Positions 42,881 to 51,884 of a DNA stretch of 64,000 nt are shown in pieces. A model generated the notes under the pieces. It searched no databases and was not told the origin of the DNA. It worked only from the letters and a program-made list of their open reading frames with translations. The stretch spans positions 1 through 64,000 of the forward strand of contig NVUH01000012.1 in the NCBI GenBank assembly GCA_002401855.1, given 5' to 3'. Made by a program: the position numbers and the translations under genes. Each line of letters begins with the position of its first letter. Within the stretch, counting starts at the first letter, position 1. The stretch comes from Hyphomicrobiales bacterium. Its GTDB lineage: Bacteria; Pseudomonadota; Alphaproteobacteria; Rhizobiales; OSC116.

Positions 42881-44980
42881 ATGCCGAAACAAGATCAGAC
42901 CATCACCCTAAGCAATTTGTGGGACGATGATGCAGTCTCCACCATGACTGAGGCGGAATTACTGCTTTATCGCTCTAACCTTTTGGGCTCGGACAAGCGC
43001 ATTACAAATTATGGCGGCGGCAATACATCTGTCAAAGCTATGGAGAAAGACCCGCTGAGCGGCGAATTGGTTGAGGTGCTGTGGGTGAAAGGCTCTGGCG
43101 GTGACATTGCCAGCATGAAAATGGACGGTTTTGCCACGCTTTATATGGATAAATTGCGGGCGCTCAAAGGCATATATCGTGGGGTGGAATTTGAAGATGA
43201 AATGGTTGGGCATTTGCCGCATTGTACGTTTAATTTAAACACCCGTGCGGCGTCTATTGATACGCCTTTGCATGCTTATGTGCCGAAGACGCATGTTGAC
43301 CATATGCACCCTGACGCGGTGATTGCGATTGCTGCGGCGAAAAATAGTGAAGAGTTGACGCATAAGATTTATGGTGATGACATTGGTTGGTTGCCATGGA
43401 AACGACCTGGCTATGAATTGGGGCTTTGGCTGGAGAAATTTTGTTTGGACAACCCCAATGCCCGCGGTGTGGTGCTTGAAAGCCATGGTTTGTTTACATG
43501 GGGTGACAGTGCTAAAGAGAGCTATGAAGTGACGCTGGAGATTATTAACAAAGCGATTACTTGGTTTGATGAAAACCTGCCTGACACTGCATTTGGGGGG
43601 CAAAAATATGCGCCGCTTGCTGCTGAACAGCGGGCTGAAATTGCTGCCAAACTTATGCCTGTGATACGCGGCATGATTGGGGTTTCTGAGAATAAAATTG
43701 GACATTTTGATGATAGTGATACTGTGCTTGAATTTGTTGGATCTGCCGATTTAAAGCCGTTGGCGGCGCTTGGTACGAGCTGCCCTGACCATTTTTTGCG
43801 GACTAAAATTTGCCCGTTGGTGATTGATTTTGACCCGCAAAAGCCCAATATTGATGAGATTTTGGCTGATTTGCCTAAGATTATCAGTGACTATCGAGAT
43901 GGTTATGCAGCTTATTATGAGCGGTGCAAACATGATGACAGCCCTGCGATACGTGACCCGAATGCGATTGTTTATTTGATACCTGGGGTGGGCATGCTGA
44001 CTTTTGCTAAAGACAAAGCCACTGCGCGAATATCTGGCGAATTTTATGTGAATGCGATTAACGTGATGCGCGGTGCGTCTGGCGTATCTACCTATATGGG
44101 TTTACCTGAGCAAGAGGCGTTTGATATTGAATATTGGTTGCTTGAAGAGGCTAAATTGCAGCGTATGCCTAAGGCGAAATCGCTCGCGGGGCAAGTTGCC
44201 TTGGTAACGGGTGGGGCGAGCGGCATTGGCAAGGCTACTGCGAGACGGTTATTGGTTGAGGGTGCGTGTGTTTTGTTGGCGGATATTGATGTTGATTTAA
44301 TGGCCACGACCGAAGCTGAGTTGGCTGGTGAATTTAGTGCTGATGTTGTGCGTGCGGTGAATTTGAATGTGACTTCTGAGAGCCAAGTGATTGGAGCTTT
44401 TGAGAGTGCTAAAGTTGAATATGGTGGGTTGGATATTTTAGTATCTAGCGCGGGTATGGCATCTTCTGCACCGATTGAAGAGACCACGTTGGATATGTGG
44501 AATTTGAGCATGAGTGTGCTTTCTACTGGTTATTTTTTGGTATCACGCGAGGCATTTAGGTTGTTTCGGCTTCAGAAAATTGGTGGCAATGTGATATTTG
44601 TGGCATCTAAGAATGGTTTGGCAGCATCGCCTAATGCGGCGGCTTATTGTACGGCCAAGGCATCAGAACTGCATTTGGCGCGGTGTTTGGCGCTTGAGGG
44701 TGCTGGTGAGCAAATTCGGGTGAATGTTGTGAACCCTGATGCGGTGTTGCGTGGCTCTAAAATTTGGAGTGGCAAGTGGAAAGAAGAGCGGGCAGCGGCT
44801 TATAATATGTCGACTGATGATTTGGAAGAGCATTATCGTAATCGTTCGATGTTGAAACGCAATGTGTTCCCTGAAGACATTGCTGAGGCGATTTACTTTT
44901 TTGCTTCGGATATGTCGGCCAAATCGACAGGTAATATACTCAATGTGGATGCGGGCAATGCGCAATCGTTTACTCGTTAA
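42881..44980 (+). CDS. rhaD: Bifunctional rhamnulose-1-phosphate aldolase / short-chain alcohol dehydrogenase
   Basis: A 699-residue two-domain enzyme. Residues about 1-430 form a class II (zinc) aldolase with NYGGGNTSVK, WVKGSGGD and the metal site HVDHMHPDA; it cleaves L-rhamnulose 1-phosphate to dihydroxyacetone phosphate and L-lactaldehyde. Residues about 435-699 form an SDR with TGGASGIG, SSAGMASSA and YCTAK, which would oxidise or reduce the lactaldehyde. This fusion is the known RhaD/RhaEW type of alphaproteobacteria and bacilli. AAGGAAGG precedes the ATG. It is followed 10 nt later by rhaI. Confidence 0.93.
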   Translation: MPKQDQTITLSNLWDDDAVSTMTEAELLLYRSNLLGSDKRITNYGGGNTSVKAMEKDPLSGELVEVLWVKGSGGDIASMKMDGFATLYMDKLRALKGIYRGVEFEDEMVGHLPHCTFNLNTRAASIDTPLHAYVPKTHVDHMHPDAVIAIAAAKNSEELTHKIYGDDIGWLPWKRPGYELGLWLEKFCLDNPNARGVVLESHGLFTWGDSAKESYEVTLEIINKAITWFDENLPDTAFGGQKYAPLAAEQRAEIAAKLMPVIRGMIGVSENKIGHFDDSDTVLEFVGSADLKPLAALGTSCPDHFLRTKICPLVIDFDPQKPNIDEILADLPKIISDYRDGYAAYYERCKHDDSPAIRDPNAIVYLIPGVGMLTFAKDKATARISGEFYVNAINVMRGASGVSTYMGLPEQEAFDIEYWLLEEAKLQRMPKAKSLAGQVALVTGGASGIGKATARRLLVEGACVLLADIDVDLMATTEAELAGEFSADVVRAVNLNVTSESQVIGAFESAKVEYGGLDILVSSAGMASSAPIEETTLDMWNLSMSVLSTGYFLVSREAFRLFRLQKIGGNVIFVASKNGLAASPNAAAYCTAKASELHLARCLALEGAGEQIRVNVVNPDAVLRGSKIWSGKWKEERAAAYNMSTDDLEEHYRNRSMLKRNVFPEDIAEAIYFFASDMSAKSTGNILNVDAGNAQSFTR

Positions 44981-44990
44981 GGGGTGATTT

Positions 44991-46283
44991 ATGACTGATA
45001 TGATTGATACGGGCTTTGTGGCCGAACAGAATGCCAAAGCTGAGATTGATTTGAAAATGGATTATGCAGCTTTGGGCGAAAGATTATCGCGCCAGAATGT
45101 GGATATTGATGTGATTTGTGCGAAAATTGCGGGTTATGGTGTGGCGGTGCCTAGTTGGGGTGTGGGGACTGGTGGCACTCGGTTTGCGCGTTTTCCGGGG
45201 ATTGGCGAGCCGCGGCATATTTTTGACAAACTTGAAGATTGTGCAGTGATTCAACAGCTTACGCAGGCGACGCCGACTGTGTCTTTGCACATTCCATGGG
45301 ATAAGACTGATGACCCGAAAGAGCTTGTCGACAAGGGCAATGAGCTTGGGCTTGGGTTTGACGCGATGAATAGCAATACGTTTCAGGACCAAGTGGGGCA
45401 GAAATTAAGCTATAAATATGGCAGTTTGGCGCATAGTGATGCGGCGACCCGCGCGCAGGCAGTGGCGCATAATATTGACTGTATCGAGATTGGTAAGGCG
45501 ATTGGGTCTAAGGCTCTTACTGTTTGGGTTGGGGATGGGTCTAACTTTCCTGGGCAGACGCATTTTATTGATCAATTTGACCGTTATTTGGATGCGATGC
45601 ATGAGATCTATGCTGAATTGCCTGATGATTGGCGGATATTTAGTGAGCATAAGATTTATGAACCAGCTTTTTATTCGACCGTTGTACAGGATTGGGGCAC
45701 TAATTATTTAATTGCCAAGGAGTTGGGCGATAAAGCGTTTGCTTTGGTGGATTTGGGGCATCATGCGCCGACGGTGAATATTGAAATGATTGTGGCGCGG
45801 CTGATACGCTTTGGTAAGCTGGGCGGGTTTCATTTTAACGATAGTAAATATGGTGATGATGATTTGGATACGGGCTCGATTGACCCCTATCGGTTGTTTT
45901 TGGTATTTAATGAATTGGTTGATGCCGAGCTTAAGCAAGTTGAGGGGTTTGACCCGATGCATATGCTTGACCAATCGCATAATGTGACTGACCCGATTGA
46001 AAGCTTGATGAGCAGTGCGATGGAAGTGCAGCGGGCTTATGCGCAGGCGTTGATTGTTGACCGCAATCAGCTGGCTGATTGTCAGGATGGTAATGACGCT
46101 TTGATGGCTTCTGAATGTTTGAAAAAGGCGTTTAGGACGGATGTGGAGCCGATATTGGCGATGGCTAGGTTGCGCAATGGTGGGGCAATTGACCCTGTGG
46201 CGACGTATCGGGCTGATGGGTATCGGGCGAGAATTGGTAAAATTCGGCCACTGGTTGCCGTGGGTTCTAGTGGTATCGTGTAG
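44991..46283 (+). CDS. rhaI: L-rhamnose isomerase (RhaI type)
   Basis: A 430-residue TIM-barrel metal enzyme converting L-rhamnose to L-rhamnulose. The length equals that of the Pseudomonas stutzeri-type isomerase and sequence features fit: VPSWGVGTGGTRFARF, HIPWDKTD, EHKIYEPAFYSTVVQDWG (metal-site Glu/His), DLGHHAP and FHFNDSKYGDDDLD. It is unlike the E. coli RhaA type in N-terminus. GGGGTG lies before the ATG. It works with rhaU (mutarotase), rhaK and rhaD from the same locus. Confidence 0.93.
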   Translation: MTDMIDTGFVAEQNAKAEIDLKMDYAALGERLSRQNVDIDVICAKIAGYGVAVPSWGVGTGGTRFARFPGIGEPRHIFDKLEDCAVIQQLTQATPTVSLHIPWDKTDDPKELVDKGNELGLGFDAMNSNTFQDQVGQKLSYKYGSLAHSDAATRAQAVAHNIDCIEIGKAIGSKALTVWVGDGSNFPGQTHFIDQFDRYLDAMHEIYAELPDDWRIFSEHKIYEPAFYSTVVQDWGTNYLIAKELGDKAFALVDLGHHAPTVNIEMIVARLIRFGKLGGFHFNDSKYGDDDLDTGSIDPYRLFLVFNELVDAELKQVEGFDPMHMLDQSHNVTDPIESLMSSAMEVQRAYAQALIVDRNQLADCQDGNDALMASECLKKAFRTDVEPILAMARLRNGGAIDPVATYRADGYRARIGKIRPLVAVGSSGIV

Positions 46284-46387
46284 ACTCTATTTCGCTCGCG
46301 GCTATTTTTGCTTCGCAAAAGCCTGCGCGGGCGCACCACATAAGTGGCGGGCTCCAATCCGCCTGTTCGCCAAAATTGGCTCATGAG
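46284..46387. other. Hairpin-rich intergenic segment after rhaI
   Basis: Two inverted repeats: TTTTGC-TTC-GCAAAA (46306-46320) and GGCGG-N8-CCGCC within about 46347-46363. The segment is GC-rich compared with other gaps and lies between convergent rhaI and ridA genes. It resembles a dispersed intergenic hairpin element, or a bidirectional transcription end; it is not a recognisable tRNA. Confidence 0.4.
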
Positions 46388-46792
46388 TTATGTCATTATT
46401 TTGGCTGTGGCTTCAATTTCTATTAGGGTTTCTGGTGTCGCGAGTGAGGCGACGCCGATGCCTGTTGTGGCGGGGCGATGGCCTTGATAATATTCGGTAA
46501 TGAGTGGCATGATCTCTTGGATGTGATCAGCAACTTCGCCTCTTACATAAATTCGAATGTGCAAAATATTGGCGAAGGATGAATTGGCGGTTTCTAATAC
46601 CGTTTTCAGGCTTTGCAACGCGGCTATAGTTTGTGATTTGATGTCATCATTCACCACTTGTGCGCTGCTATCCCAACCGACTTGGCCTGAAACATAGACC
46701 GTTCCTGAATCGGTATCTATTGTTGCGTGGGACATGCCGAAGGCTGAGCCATCATATAGGCTTTTTGGGTTTACTAGTTTGATTGTCATCAT
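46388..46792 (-). CDS. RidA/YjgF-family protein
   Basis: A 134-residue RidA-fold protein, usually a trimeric enamine/imine deaminase. The VYVSGQVGWDSSAQ segment and the C-terminal RPATTGIGVASLATPETLIEIEATA segment with the conserved Arg are present. It probably clears reactive enamines or acts in a catabolic side-branch; the exact subgroup is unclear. Two ATGs occur in tandem (46792, 46789). The next gene upstream on the strand is a LysR regulator, and their relation is uncertain. Confidence 0.85.
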   Translation of the reverse strand: MMTIKLVNPKSLYDGSAFGMSHATIDTDSGTVYVSGQVGWDSSAQVVNDDIKSQTIAALQSLKTVLETANSSFANILHIRIYVRGEVADHIQEIMPLITEYYQGHRPATTGIGVASLATPETLIEIEATAKIMT

Positions 46793-46850
46793 ATTCTCAC
46801 TATTTTATTTTCGATGAAGGAAAAATATAAATATTGGAGCTTATAGTCAA

Positions 46851-47750
46851 TCAAGGGTGGCTTGTAGTAGATACAAGTGATTGAATTTGTTTGAGTAACC
46901 AGATGATGAATGGGTCTGATTTGGCGCTGGGATGATAGGCGGCGACGACTTGATAACCTGGTGGGTATTTGGTTAGGGGGATGTTAAAAAGACCTTCACT
47001 TGGTAGAAGCCTTGATGGGATGAAGGCCACCATGTTTGAGGTTTTTAGGTATTCTTGGGCCATGAAAAATGACGGTACTGAGATGGCTACATTGCGGTTA
47101 AAACCTTGTTGTTCGAACCACGGATCGGCTGAGCCTTTGAAATTGGCGAAACCTGGGTTTATGATGATGAAATCTTGTTTAGCAAGCTGCTCTATTGACA
47201 GTTTATCTTTACTGATTAGAGATTTGTTTGCGGTTGCTAAGAGATATTTTTCGACAAATAGCGGAACGGTTTCTAGGCCGACGGGGACAAATGCACTGGT
47301 GGTGAAAGCGAAGTCGATTTCGCCTTGGTGCATTTTTTTGGTTAGGCTGGTGCTTTCGATATCGATGACTAAAATTTTTACTTTGGGGGCGGATAATCTT
47401 AGGTCTTTGATGAGTTTGCCTATGATGACTTTTTGGGTGTAGTCGGTGGCGGAAATGACTAAGGTTCGCTCGACTTGGTTGGGCTCTATGGACTTTGGCA
47501 GTGGGATTTCTTGAAGTGAGGTTAGGATTTTTTGTATGTGTGGCTCTATCTGTTTGGCGTAGGGGGTTGGGGTCATGCCGTGGGCTGCCCGTACGAAAAG
47601 TTCATCTGCCAGAATGTCGCGTATTTTGCTGAGTTGCAGGCTTATGGCTTGTTGCGAGACGTTTAGATATTCTGCTGCTAGTGACATATTGTTGAATTTA
47701 TAGAGGGCGTTTAAAGTGCGTAGATGTTTGATTTCTAGTTTTTCTATCAT
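46851..47750 (-). CDS. LysR-family transcriptional regulator
   Basis: A 299-residue LysR protein. The helix-turn-helix is at about residues 1-65 (LRTLNALYKFNNMSLAAEYLNVSQQAISLQLSKI), followed by a periplasmic-binding-like effector domain (RTLVISATDYTQKVIIGKL, IDFAFTTSAFVP, LAKQDFIIINPGF). It begins 3 nt after the AraC stop, so both regulators form one operon. Its targets are unknown; the downstream ridA or the block at 46388-49590 are candidates. Confidence 0.88.
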   Translation of the reverse strand: MIEKLEIKHLRTLNALYKFNNMSLAAEYLNVSQQAISLQLSKIRDILADELFVRAAHGMTPTPYAKQIEPHIQKILTSLQEIPLPKSIEPNQVERTLVISATDYTQKVIIGKLIKDLRLSAPKVKILVIDIESTSLTKKMHQGEIDFAFTTSAFVPVGLETVPLFVEKYLLATANKSLISKDKLSIEQLAKQDFIIINPGFANFKGSADPWFEQQGFNRNVAISVPSFFMAQEYLKTSNMVAFIPSRLLPSEGLFNIPLTKYPPGYQVVAAYHPSAKSDPFIIWLLKQIQSLVSTTSHP

Positions 47751-47753
47751 CGG

Positions 47754-48647
47754 TTATTTACCTTGATTTGAAAGTAGGTTGCTGATGTCTTGCATGGGCG
47801 GTTTGCCGAACATGCGGGCATATTCTCGGTTGAATTGTGAGGGGCTTTCGTAGCCAACTTTATAGGCGGTGCTAGCTGCATCTAATTCATTAACAAGCAT
47901 GAGGTTTCGGGCTTCAATCAGCCTGATAGATTTTTGAAATTGTAATGGGCTCATCGCGGTTACTGCTTTAAAATGCGCATGAAATGATGATATGCTCATG
48001 CCTGAAAGCCCAGCCAATTTATCGATGCTGATATGGGTTTCAAATTCACTTTTAATTTTTTGAATTGCCAATGATATATTTTGCATATGGCTGCCTTTGA
48101 GGGCGGTTTGTGCGACCATTGCACCATAATCACTTTGTAACAATCGGTAATAAATCTCCCGCATTGTTTGGCCTGCAAGCACGGGAATGTCATCTGGAGT
48201 GCTAAGGAGGCGGGCTAGTCGCAACACGCTATCAGCCATAGCCGCATCAGATTTACCGACAAAAATACCGCGTTGGGTTTTTTTGTTTAAATCCGCAGGA
48301 TGGCCTATAAGTATAAGCAATTCGGAGAGTTGCTGTAAATCAATGTCAATTTTCAGCATAAGATAAGGTTCAGATTCTGAGGCTTTCAATATTTGGCTCA
48401 TCAAAGGCAATTCGACGGAAATTATTAAATATTCTGAGGGGCTATAGCGGTAATGATGATTCTCCAACATGACCTGTTTTTGCCCTTGTGCGATGAAACA
48501 TATGCAAGGTTGGTAGATGCAAGGAACAGGTATGTCTGGCGTTGATATTTTTAATAATGATACCTGAGGAATTATGGTTTGGTTGAGACCTTCAACAACT
48601 GCATATTGATCAATTATGCTGGCTAATTCATGTTGCTGAATATTCAT
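47754..48647 (-). CDS. AraC-family regulator with AraC_N domain
   Basis: A 297-residue regulator. The N-terminal half (PCIYQPCICFIAQGQKQVML, YLIISVELPL) is the cupin-like AraC_N domain; the C-terminal part has two helix-turn-helix motifs (ISIDKLAGLSGMSISSFHAHFKAVTAMSPLQFQKSIRL and ASTAYKVGYESPSQFNREYARMFG, in outline). ATG 48647 is chosen since AGGTGG sits just ahead; the GTG at 48653 lies within that site. It diverges from an SDR gene, a common AraC-SDR pairing in which the regulator activates the enzyme gene. Confidence 0.88.
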   Translation of the reverse strand: MNIQQHELASIIDQYAVVEGLNQTIIPQVSLLKISTPDIPVPCIYQPCICFIAQGQKQVMLENHHYRYSPSEYLIISVELPLMSQILKASESEPYLMLKIDIDLQQLSELLILIGHPADLNKKTQRGIFVGKSDAAMADSVLRLARLLSTPDDIPVLAGQTMREIYYRLLQSDYGAMVAQTALKGSHMQNISLAIQKIKSEFETHISIDKLAGLSGMSISSFHAHFKAVTAMSPLQFQKSIRLIEARNLMLVNELDAASTAYKVGYESPSQFNREYARMFGKPPMQDISNLLSNQGK

Positions 48648-48834
48648 AACCACCTATCCTATTTCCATTTACATTCAGCCTAATCGATAATGCCTATAGT
48701 GCCTATAAAAAATTTAGTGTTGGAGAAATAGGCAATTATTTCGGAAGTCTGAATATTTAACAATGGGTGTTTTTGTTTTAGATTAGGCGGGAGGTTTAAG
48801 GAATTATCCGCGACACTCAAAACAGGAAAATAAA
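48648..48834. promoter_or_regulatory. Divergent promoter region of AraC regulator and SDR
   Basis: 187 AT-rich bases expected to hold the promoters of both genes and the AraC binding sites. AGGAAAA lies before the SDR ATG. The rha motifs are absent, so this pair is probably not under the rhamnose regulator. Confidence 0.4.
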
Positions 48835-49590
48835 ATGACAAAAATAGCACTCATTACTGGCGGTAGCCGTGGACTTGGCAAAAGCACAGCACTTCACCTA
48901 GCGGAAAAAGGCCGAGATATTATTTTAACTTATCATAGCCAAAAAGAAGAAGCTGAGAAGGTGGTTAAAGCCATTGCAGCCAAAGGACAGAAAGCTGTGA
49001 GTATACAACTCGATATTATAAAACCAGATGGTTTTGGGCAATTTTCTTCAACGGTGAAACAGATTTTAGAAGACGTTTGGGATCGTCAAAATTTTGATAT
49101 TTTGATTAATAATGCGGGCACTGGTGTTCATAATGATTATATGAAAACAACGGAAGCAGAATTTGATCGGATGATGAGTGAACATGTGAAGGCACCGTAT
49201 TTTTTGAGCCAAAATCTATTGCCGATTATGAATGATGGTGGGCGGATTTTAAATTTTTCTACAGGATTAACGCGCGTTACTGCACCTGGATTTTCTGCCT
49301 ATGCCATTATGAAAGGTGCGGTGGAAATTCTTTCGGTTTACATGGCTAAAGAACTAGGTGCAAGGGGCATTACGGTCAATACCATTGCTCCAGGTGCAAT
49401 TGAAACAGACTTTGGTGGTGGCGTGATGCGTGATAATGACGATTTGAACCAGCATTTTGCAAAACTTACCGCTTTGGGCAGGGTTGGAATGCCAGATGAT
49501 ATTGGGGGAGCGGTGGCCGCAATTCTTGATGATAAGGCAGGGTGGATTAATGCGCAGCGGATTGAAGTATCTGGTGGTCAGAGCATCTAG
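48835..49590 (+). CDS. Short-chain dehydrogenase/reductase paired with AraC regulator
   Basis: A 251-residue SDR with TGGSRGLG (residues 8-15), NNAGTG, NFSTGLTR supplying the catalytic Ser and YAIMK the Tyr/Lys pair. Substrate unknown. Its base composition is more balanced than the surrounding genes, and it lies between rhaI and rhaU, interrupting the rhamnose cluster, which suggests later insertion. Its stop is one base from the convergent rhaU stop. Confidence 0.87.
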   Translation: MTKIALITGGSRGLGKSTALHLAEKGRDIILTYHSQKEEAEKVVKAIAAKGQKAVSIQLDIIKPDGFGQFSSTVKQILEDVWDRQNFDILINNAGTGVHNDYMKTTEAEFDRMMSEHVKAPYFLSQNLLPIMNDGGRILNFSTGLTRVTAPGFSAYAIMKGAVEILSVYMAKELGARGITVNTIAPGAIETDFGGGVMRDNDDLNQHFAKLTALGRVGMPDDIGGAVAAILDDKAGWINAQRIEVSGGQSI

Positions 49591-49591
49591 C

Positions 49592-49906
49592 TTACATTTC
49601 GAATAGGGTGTCTAATGGTGTGCTGACGGGTTGGTTATCTGGGTGGGTTTGCATGATATCATTCATGTGAGCCCACCATTTTTTCATTAGGTCGGTTTGT
49701 GGGAGGGCATCTAGGGTGTGGTTTTTGCGGCGTTTCATGTGGGCGAAGAGGATGTTGGTTTCTGGGTCTAGGTGGATGGAATATTCTATGACACCTGCTT
49801 GCTTTAGCATTTGACTTAGTTCTGGCCAGATTTGATCGTGGCGGCGTTTGTATTCGTCTCGCATGCCAGCGTTTAGTTGCATTTTGAAGGTGTGGATTTC
49901 GGTCAT
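49592..49906 (-). CDS. rhaU: L-rhamnose mutarotase
   Basis: A 104-residue member of the RhaM/RhaU family, which interconverts alpha- and beta-L-rhamnose for the isomerase. Signature parts: [24 protein letters not shown] with the catalytic His, [15 protein letters not shown] and [13 protein letters not shown] 49906 overlaps the rhaQ stop (ATGA). A longer open frame upstream in the same phase is only a shadow of rhaQ. It closes the rhaS-T-P-Q-U operon. Confidence 0.93.
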   Translation of the reverse strand: MTEIHTFKMQLNAGMRDEYKRRHDQIWPELSQMLKQAGVIEYSIHLDPETNILFAHMKRRKNHTLDALPQTDLMKKWWAHMNDIMQTHPDNQPVSTPLDTLFEM

Positions 49907-50904
49907 TGTTTTAGCCTGTCGCGTAGCATGTTGAGCAGGGTTGGTAGGGCGATGACGCCGATGAGTAGTGCGCCGATTATGATGGACATGACGATGCCGG
50001 GGACGTTGAGCAGGCCGAGGCCGAAGGTGACTAAGCCCATGATGAAGGCGGCGATGACTGTGCCTTGGATGGTGCCTGAGCCACCTAGGATGTTGATGCC
50101 GCCTAGGACTACCATGGTGATAACCTCTAGCTCCCAGCCGCGGGCGATTGACGGGCGGGTGGAGCCTAGGCGTGAGGTGAGCAGAACGGCGGCTACGCCT
50201 GCCATGATGCCTGTTAGGCAGAACAGGACGAATTTGACACGGGCTACGCGGACGCCTGAGAATTGGGCGGCGATGGGGTTGTTGCCGATGGCGTATATGT
50301 AGCGGCCGAAGTTGGTTTTGTGGAGTAGGACGTAGTAGACGAGTGCCAGGCCTAGGAAGAGGACAAATTCGAATGAGATGACCCAATAGACGTAGCCTTG
50401 GCCGAAAAAGGCGAAAGATTCTGGGTAGCCTTTATAGGCTTGGTCGCCGAGAATGATGAATGAGATGCCGCGGAATAGGCTCATGGTGCCGATGGTGACG
50501 ACGATTGATGGGAGGCCGAGGCGGGTGACTAGGACGCCGTTGAATGCGCCGCAGATTAGGCCTGTTAGCATGCCGACGATTACTAGAGTTGGGGTGTCGG
50601 CGCCGAATTGTAGGGCGACGCCCATCATGGTGGAGCTGATGGCGATAATGCCTGCGACTGAGATGTCGATTTCTCCTGAAATGATTAGTAATGCCATGGC
50701 TAGGGCGATGATGGCTTTTTCGGTGAAATTAAATGTGGCGTCGGATAGTGCCCATGGGGATAGGAAATAGGGGGAAGCAAAACTGTTGATGATGAAGATG
50801 GCGATGGTGACGGCTAGTAGTAGGCTTGGCCATGAGAATAAGGCGGCTTTTAGGGGGGTATCTAGGCGATCTGGGAGGATGCGTTTGGGCGTGTTGTCGC
50901 TCAT
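49903..50904 (-). CDS. rhaQ: Rhamnose ABC transporter permease (CUT2)
   Basis: A 333-residue RbsC-type membrane protein with eight to ten helices. Typical parts are [41 protein letters not shown] and [17 protein letters not shown]. It pairs with the RhaP-type permease encoded 4 nt overlapping upstream to import free L-rhamnose. P/Q naming follows rhizobial gene order and the two could be swapped. Confidence 0.88.
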   Translation of the reverse strand: MSDNTPKRILPDRLDTPLKAALFSWPSLLLAVTIAIFIINSFASPYFLSPWALSDATFNFTEKAIIALAMALLIISGEIDISVAGIIAISSTMMGVALQFGADTPTLVIVGMLTGLICGAFNGVLVTRLGLPSIVVTIGTMSLFRGISFIILGDQAYKGYPESFAFFGQGYVYWVISFEFVLFLGLALVYYVLLHKTNFGRYIYAIGNNPIAAQFSGVRVARVKFVLFCLTGIMAGVAAVLLTSRLGSTRPSIARGWELEVITMVVLGGINILGGSGTIQGTVIAAFIMGLVTFGLGLLNVPGIVMSIIIGALLIGVIALPTLLNMLRDRLKQ

Positions 50905-51884
50905 GTTTTGCCCTCACTTTTTTGTTTTAAGATAAGGCGGCCTTTGTTGCGTGCGCTTCTGGCGTTGAGGATGACGGCTAGGATGATGGAGCTGCCTGAG
51001 ATGGCCATTTGCCAAAAGGGGGAAATGTTTATGACTGGTAGGGCTGAGTTTATAATGCCGAGGAATAGTGCGCCTAATATGGTGCCGACTACGGTGCCAA
51101 CGCCGCCTGCGATGGAGATGCCGCCTATGACGCAGGCGGCGATGATGGTGAGTTCGTAGCCGTTGGCGACCTCTACCGAGCCGATGACATAGCGGGAGAC
51201 CCAGAGGAAGCCGCAGAAGCCTGACATGAGGCCTGAAATACAGAAGGAGATGAATTTGGCTTTGCCGACATTGATGCCTGCATAGACTGAGGCGGTGGGG
51301 TTAACGCCGATGGCGTAGAGGTTGCGGCCTGTGGGGGTGCGGGTCATGAACAGGAAAAAGGCGGCGGCGATTAGGATGGCGAACCATGAGAGGAGCGGCA
51401 TGCCGAGGAAATTGTGGCGGGTCATTTGGATGAAGCTGTCGCTTAGTTCGGAGGCGTTGACCCATTGGCCACCTGCTAGGAGGAAAATGGTACCGCGGAA
51501 GATTGTGAGTGTGCCTAGGGTGACGACTATGGCGGGGATGTTGAGCTTCCAGACTAGGATGCCGTTAAATGCGCCTAGGGCTAGGCCGCATAGGGAGGCT
51601 ATGAGCATGAGTAAGGGGATTGGGAATTGGGGGTATGCGGCGTTGATGAGGGCGACGATCATGCCTGAAAGGGCTAGGTTGGCGGCCATGGACAGGTCTA
51701 TTGAGCGGGTGAGGATGACGACCATTTGGCCTAGGGCTAGGATGATTAGCATGGAGGTGTTGTTGAAGACATCGGCTAGGTTGGCGAACCTGGCGAAACC
51801 TGGGGCGCGTAGGGTGACGCCGAAAATGATGATGATGATGCCTGTGGCGAGCCAGAATTCGCGGGATTTTAAGAGGTTTTTCAT
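50901..51884 (-). CDS. rhaP: Rhamnose ABC transporter permease (CUT2)
   Basis: A 327-residue RbsC-type permease: ILTRSIDLSMAANLALSGM, GAFNGILVWKLNIPAIVVTLGT and VIGGISIAGGVGTVVGT. It overlaps rhaT upstream and rhaQ downstream by 4 nt each. It is a paralogue of the next gene; two different permeases per CUT2 system is normal for rhamnose transporters. Confidence 0.88.
   Translation of the reverse strand: MKNLLKSREFWLATGIIIIIFGVTLRAPGFARFANLADVFNNTSMLIILALGQMVVILTRSIDLSMAANLALSGMIVALINAAYPQFPIPLLMLIASLCGLALGAFNGILVWKLNIPAIVVTLGTLTIFRGTIFLLAGGQWVNASELSDSFIQMTRHNFLGMPLLSWFAILIAAAFFLFMTRTPTGRNLYAIGVNPTASVYAGINVGKAKFISFCISGLMSGFCGFLWVSRYVIGSVEVANGYELTIIAACVIGGISIAGGVGTVVGTILGALFLGIINSALPVINISPFWQMAISGSSIILAVILNARSARNKGRLILKQKSEGKT

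Noticed and set aside
46340..46366. tRNA-like arm in the gap after rhaI
   Set aside because: The GGCGG/CCGCC hairpin has an 8 nt loop without the TTCRA pattern, and no acceptor or anticodon arm can be built around it.
49907..50386. Long N-terminal extension of rhaU
   Set aside because: The stretch is an Arg/His/Pro-rich shadow of rhaQ in another frame. RhaU alone is a full-length 104-residue mutarotase with its own ATGA coupling.
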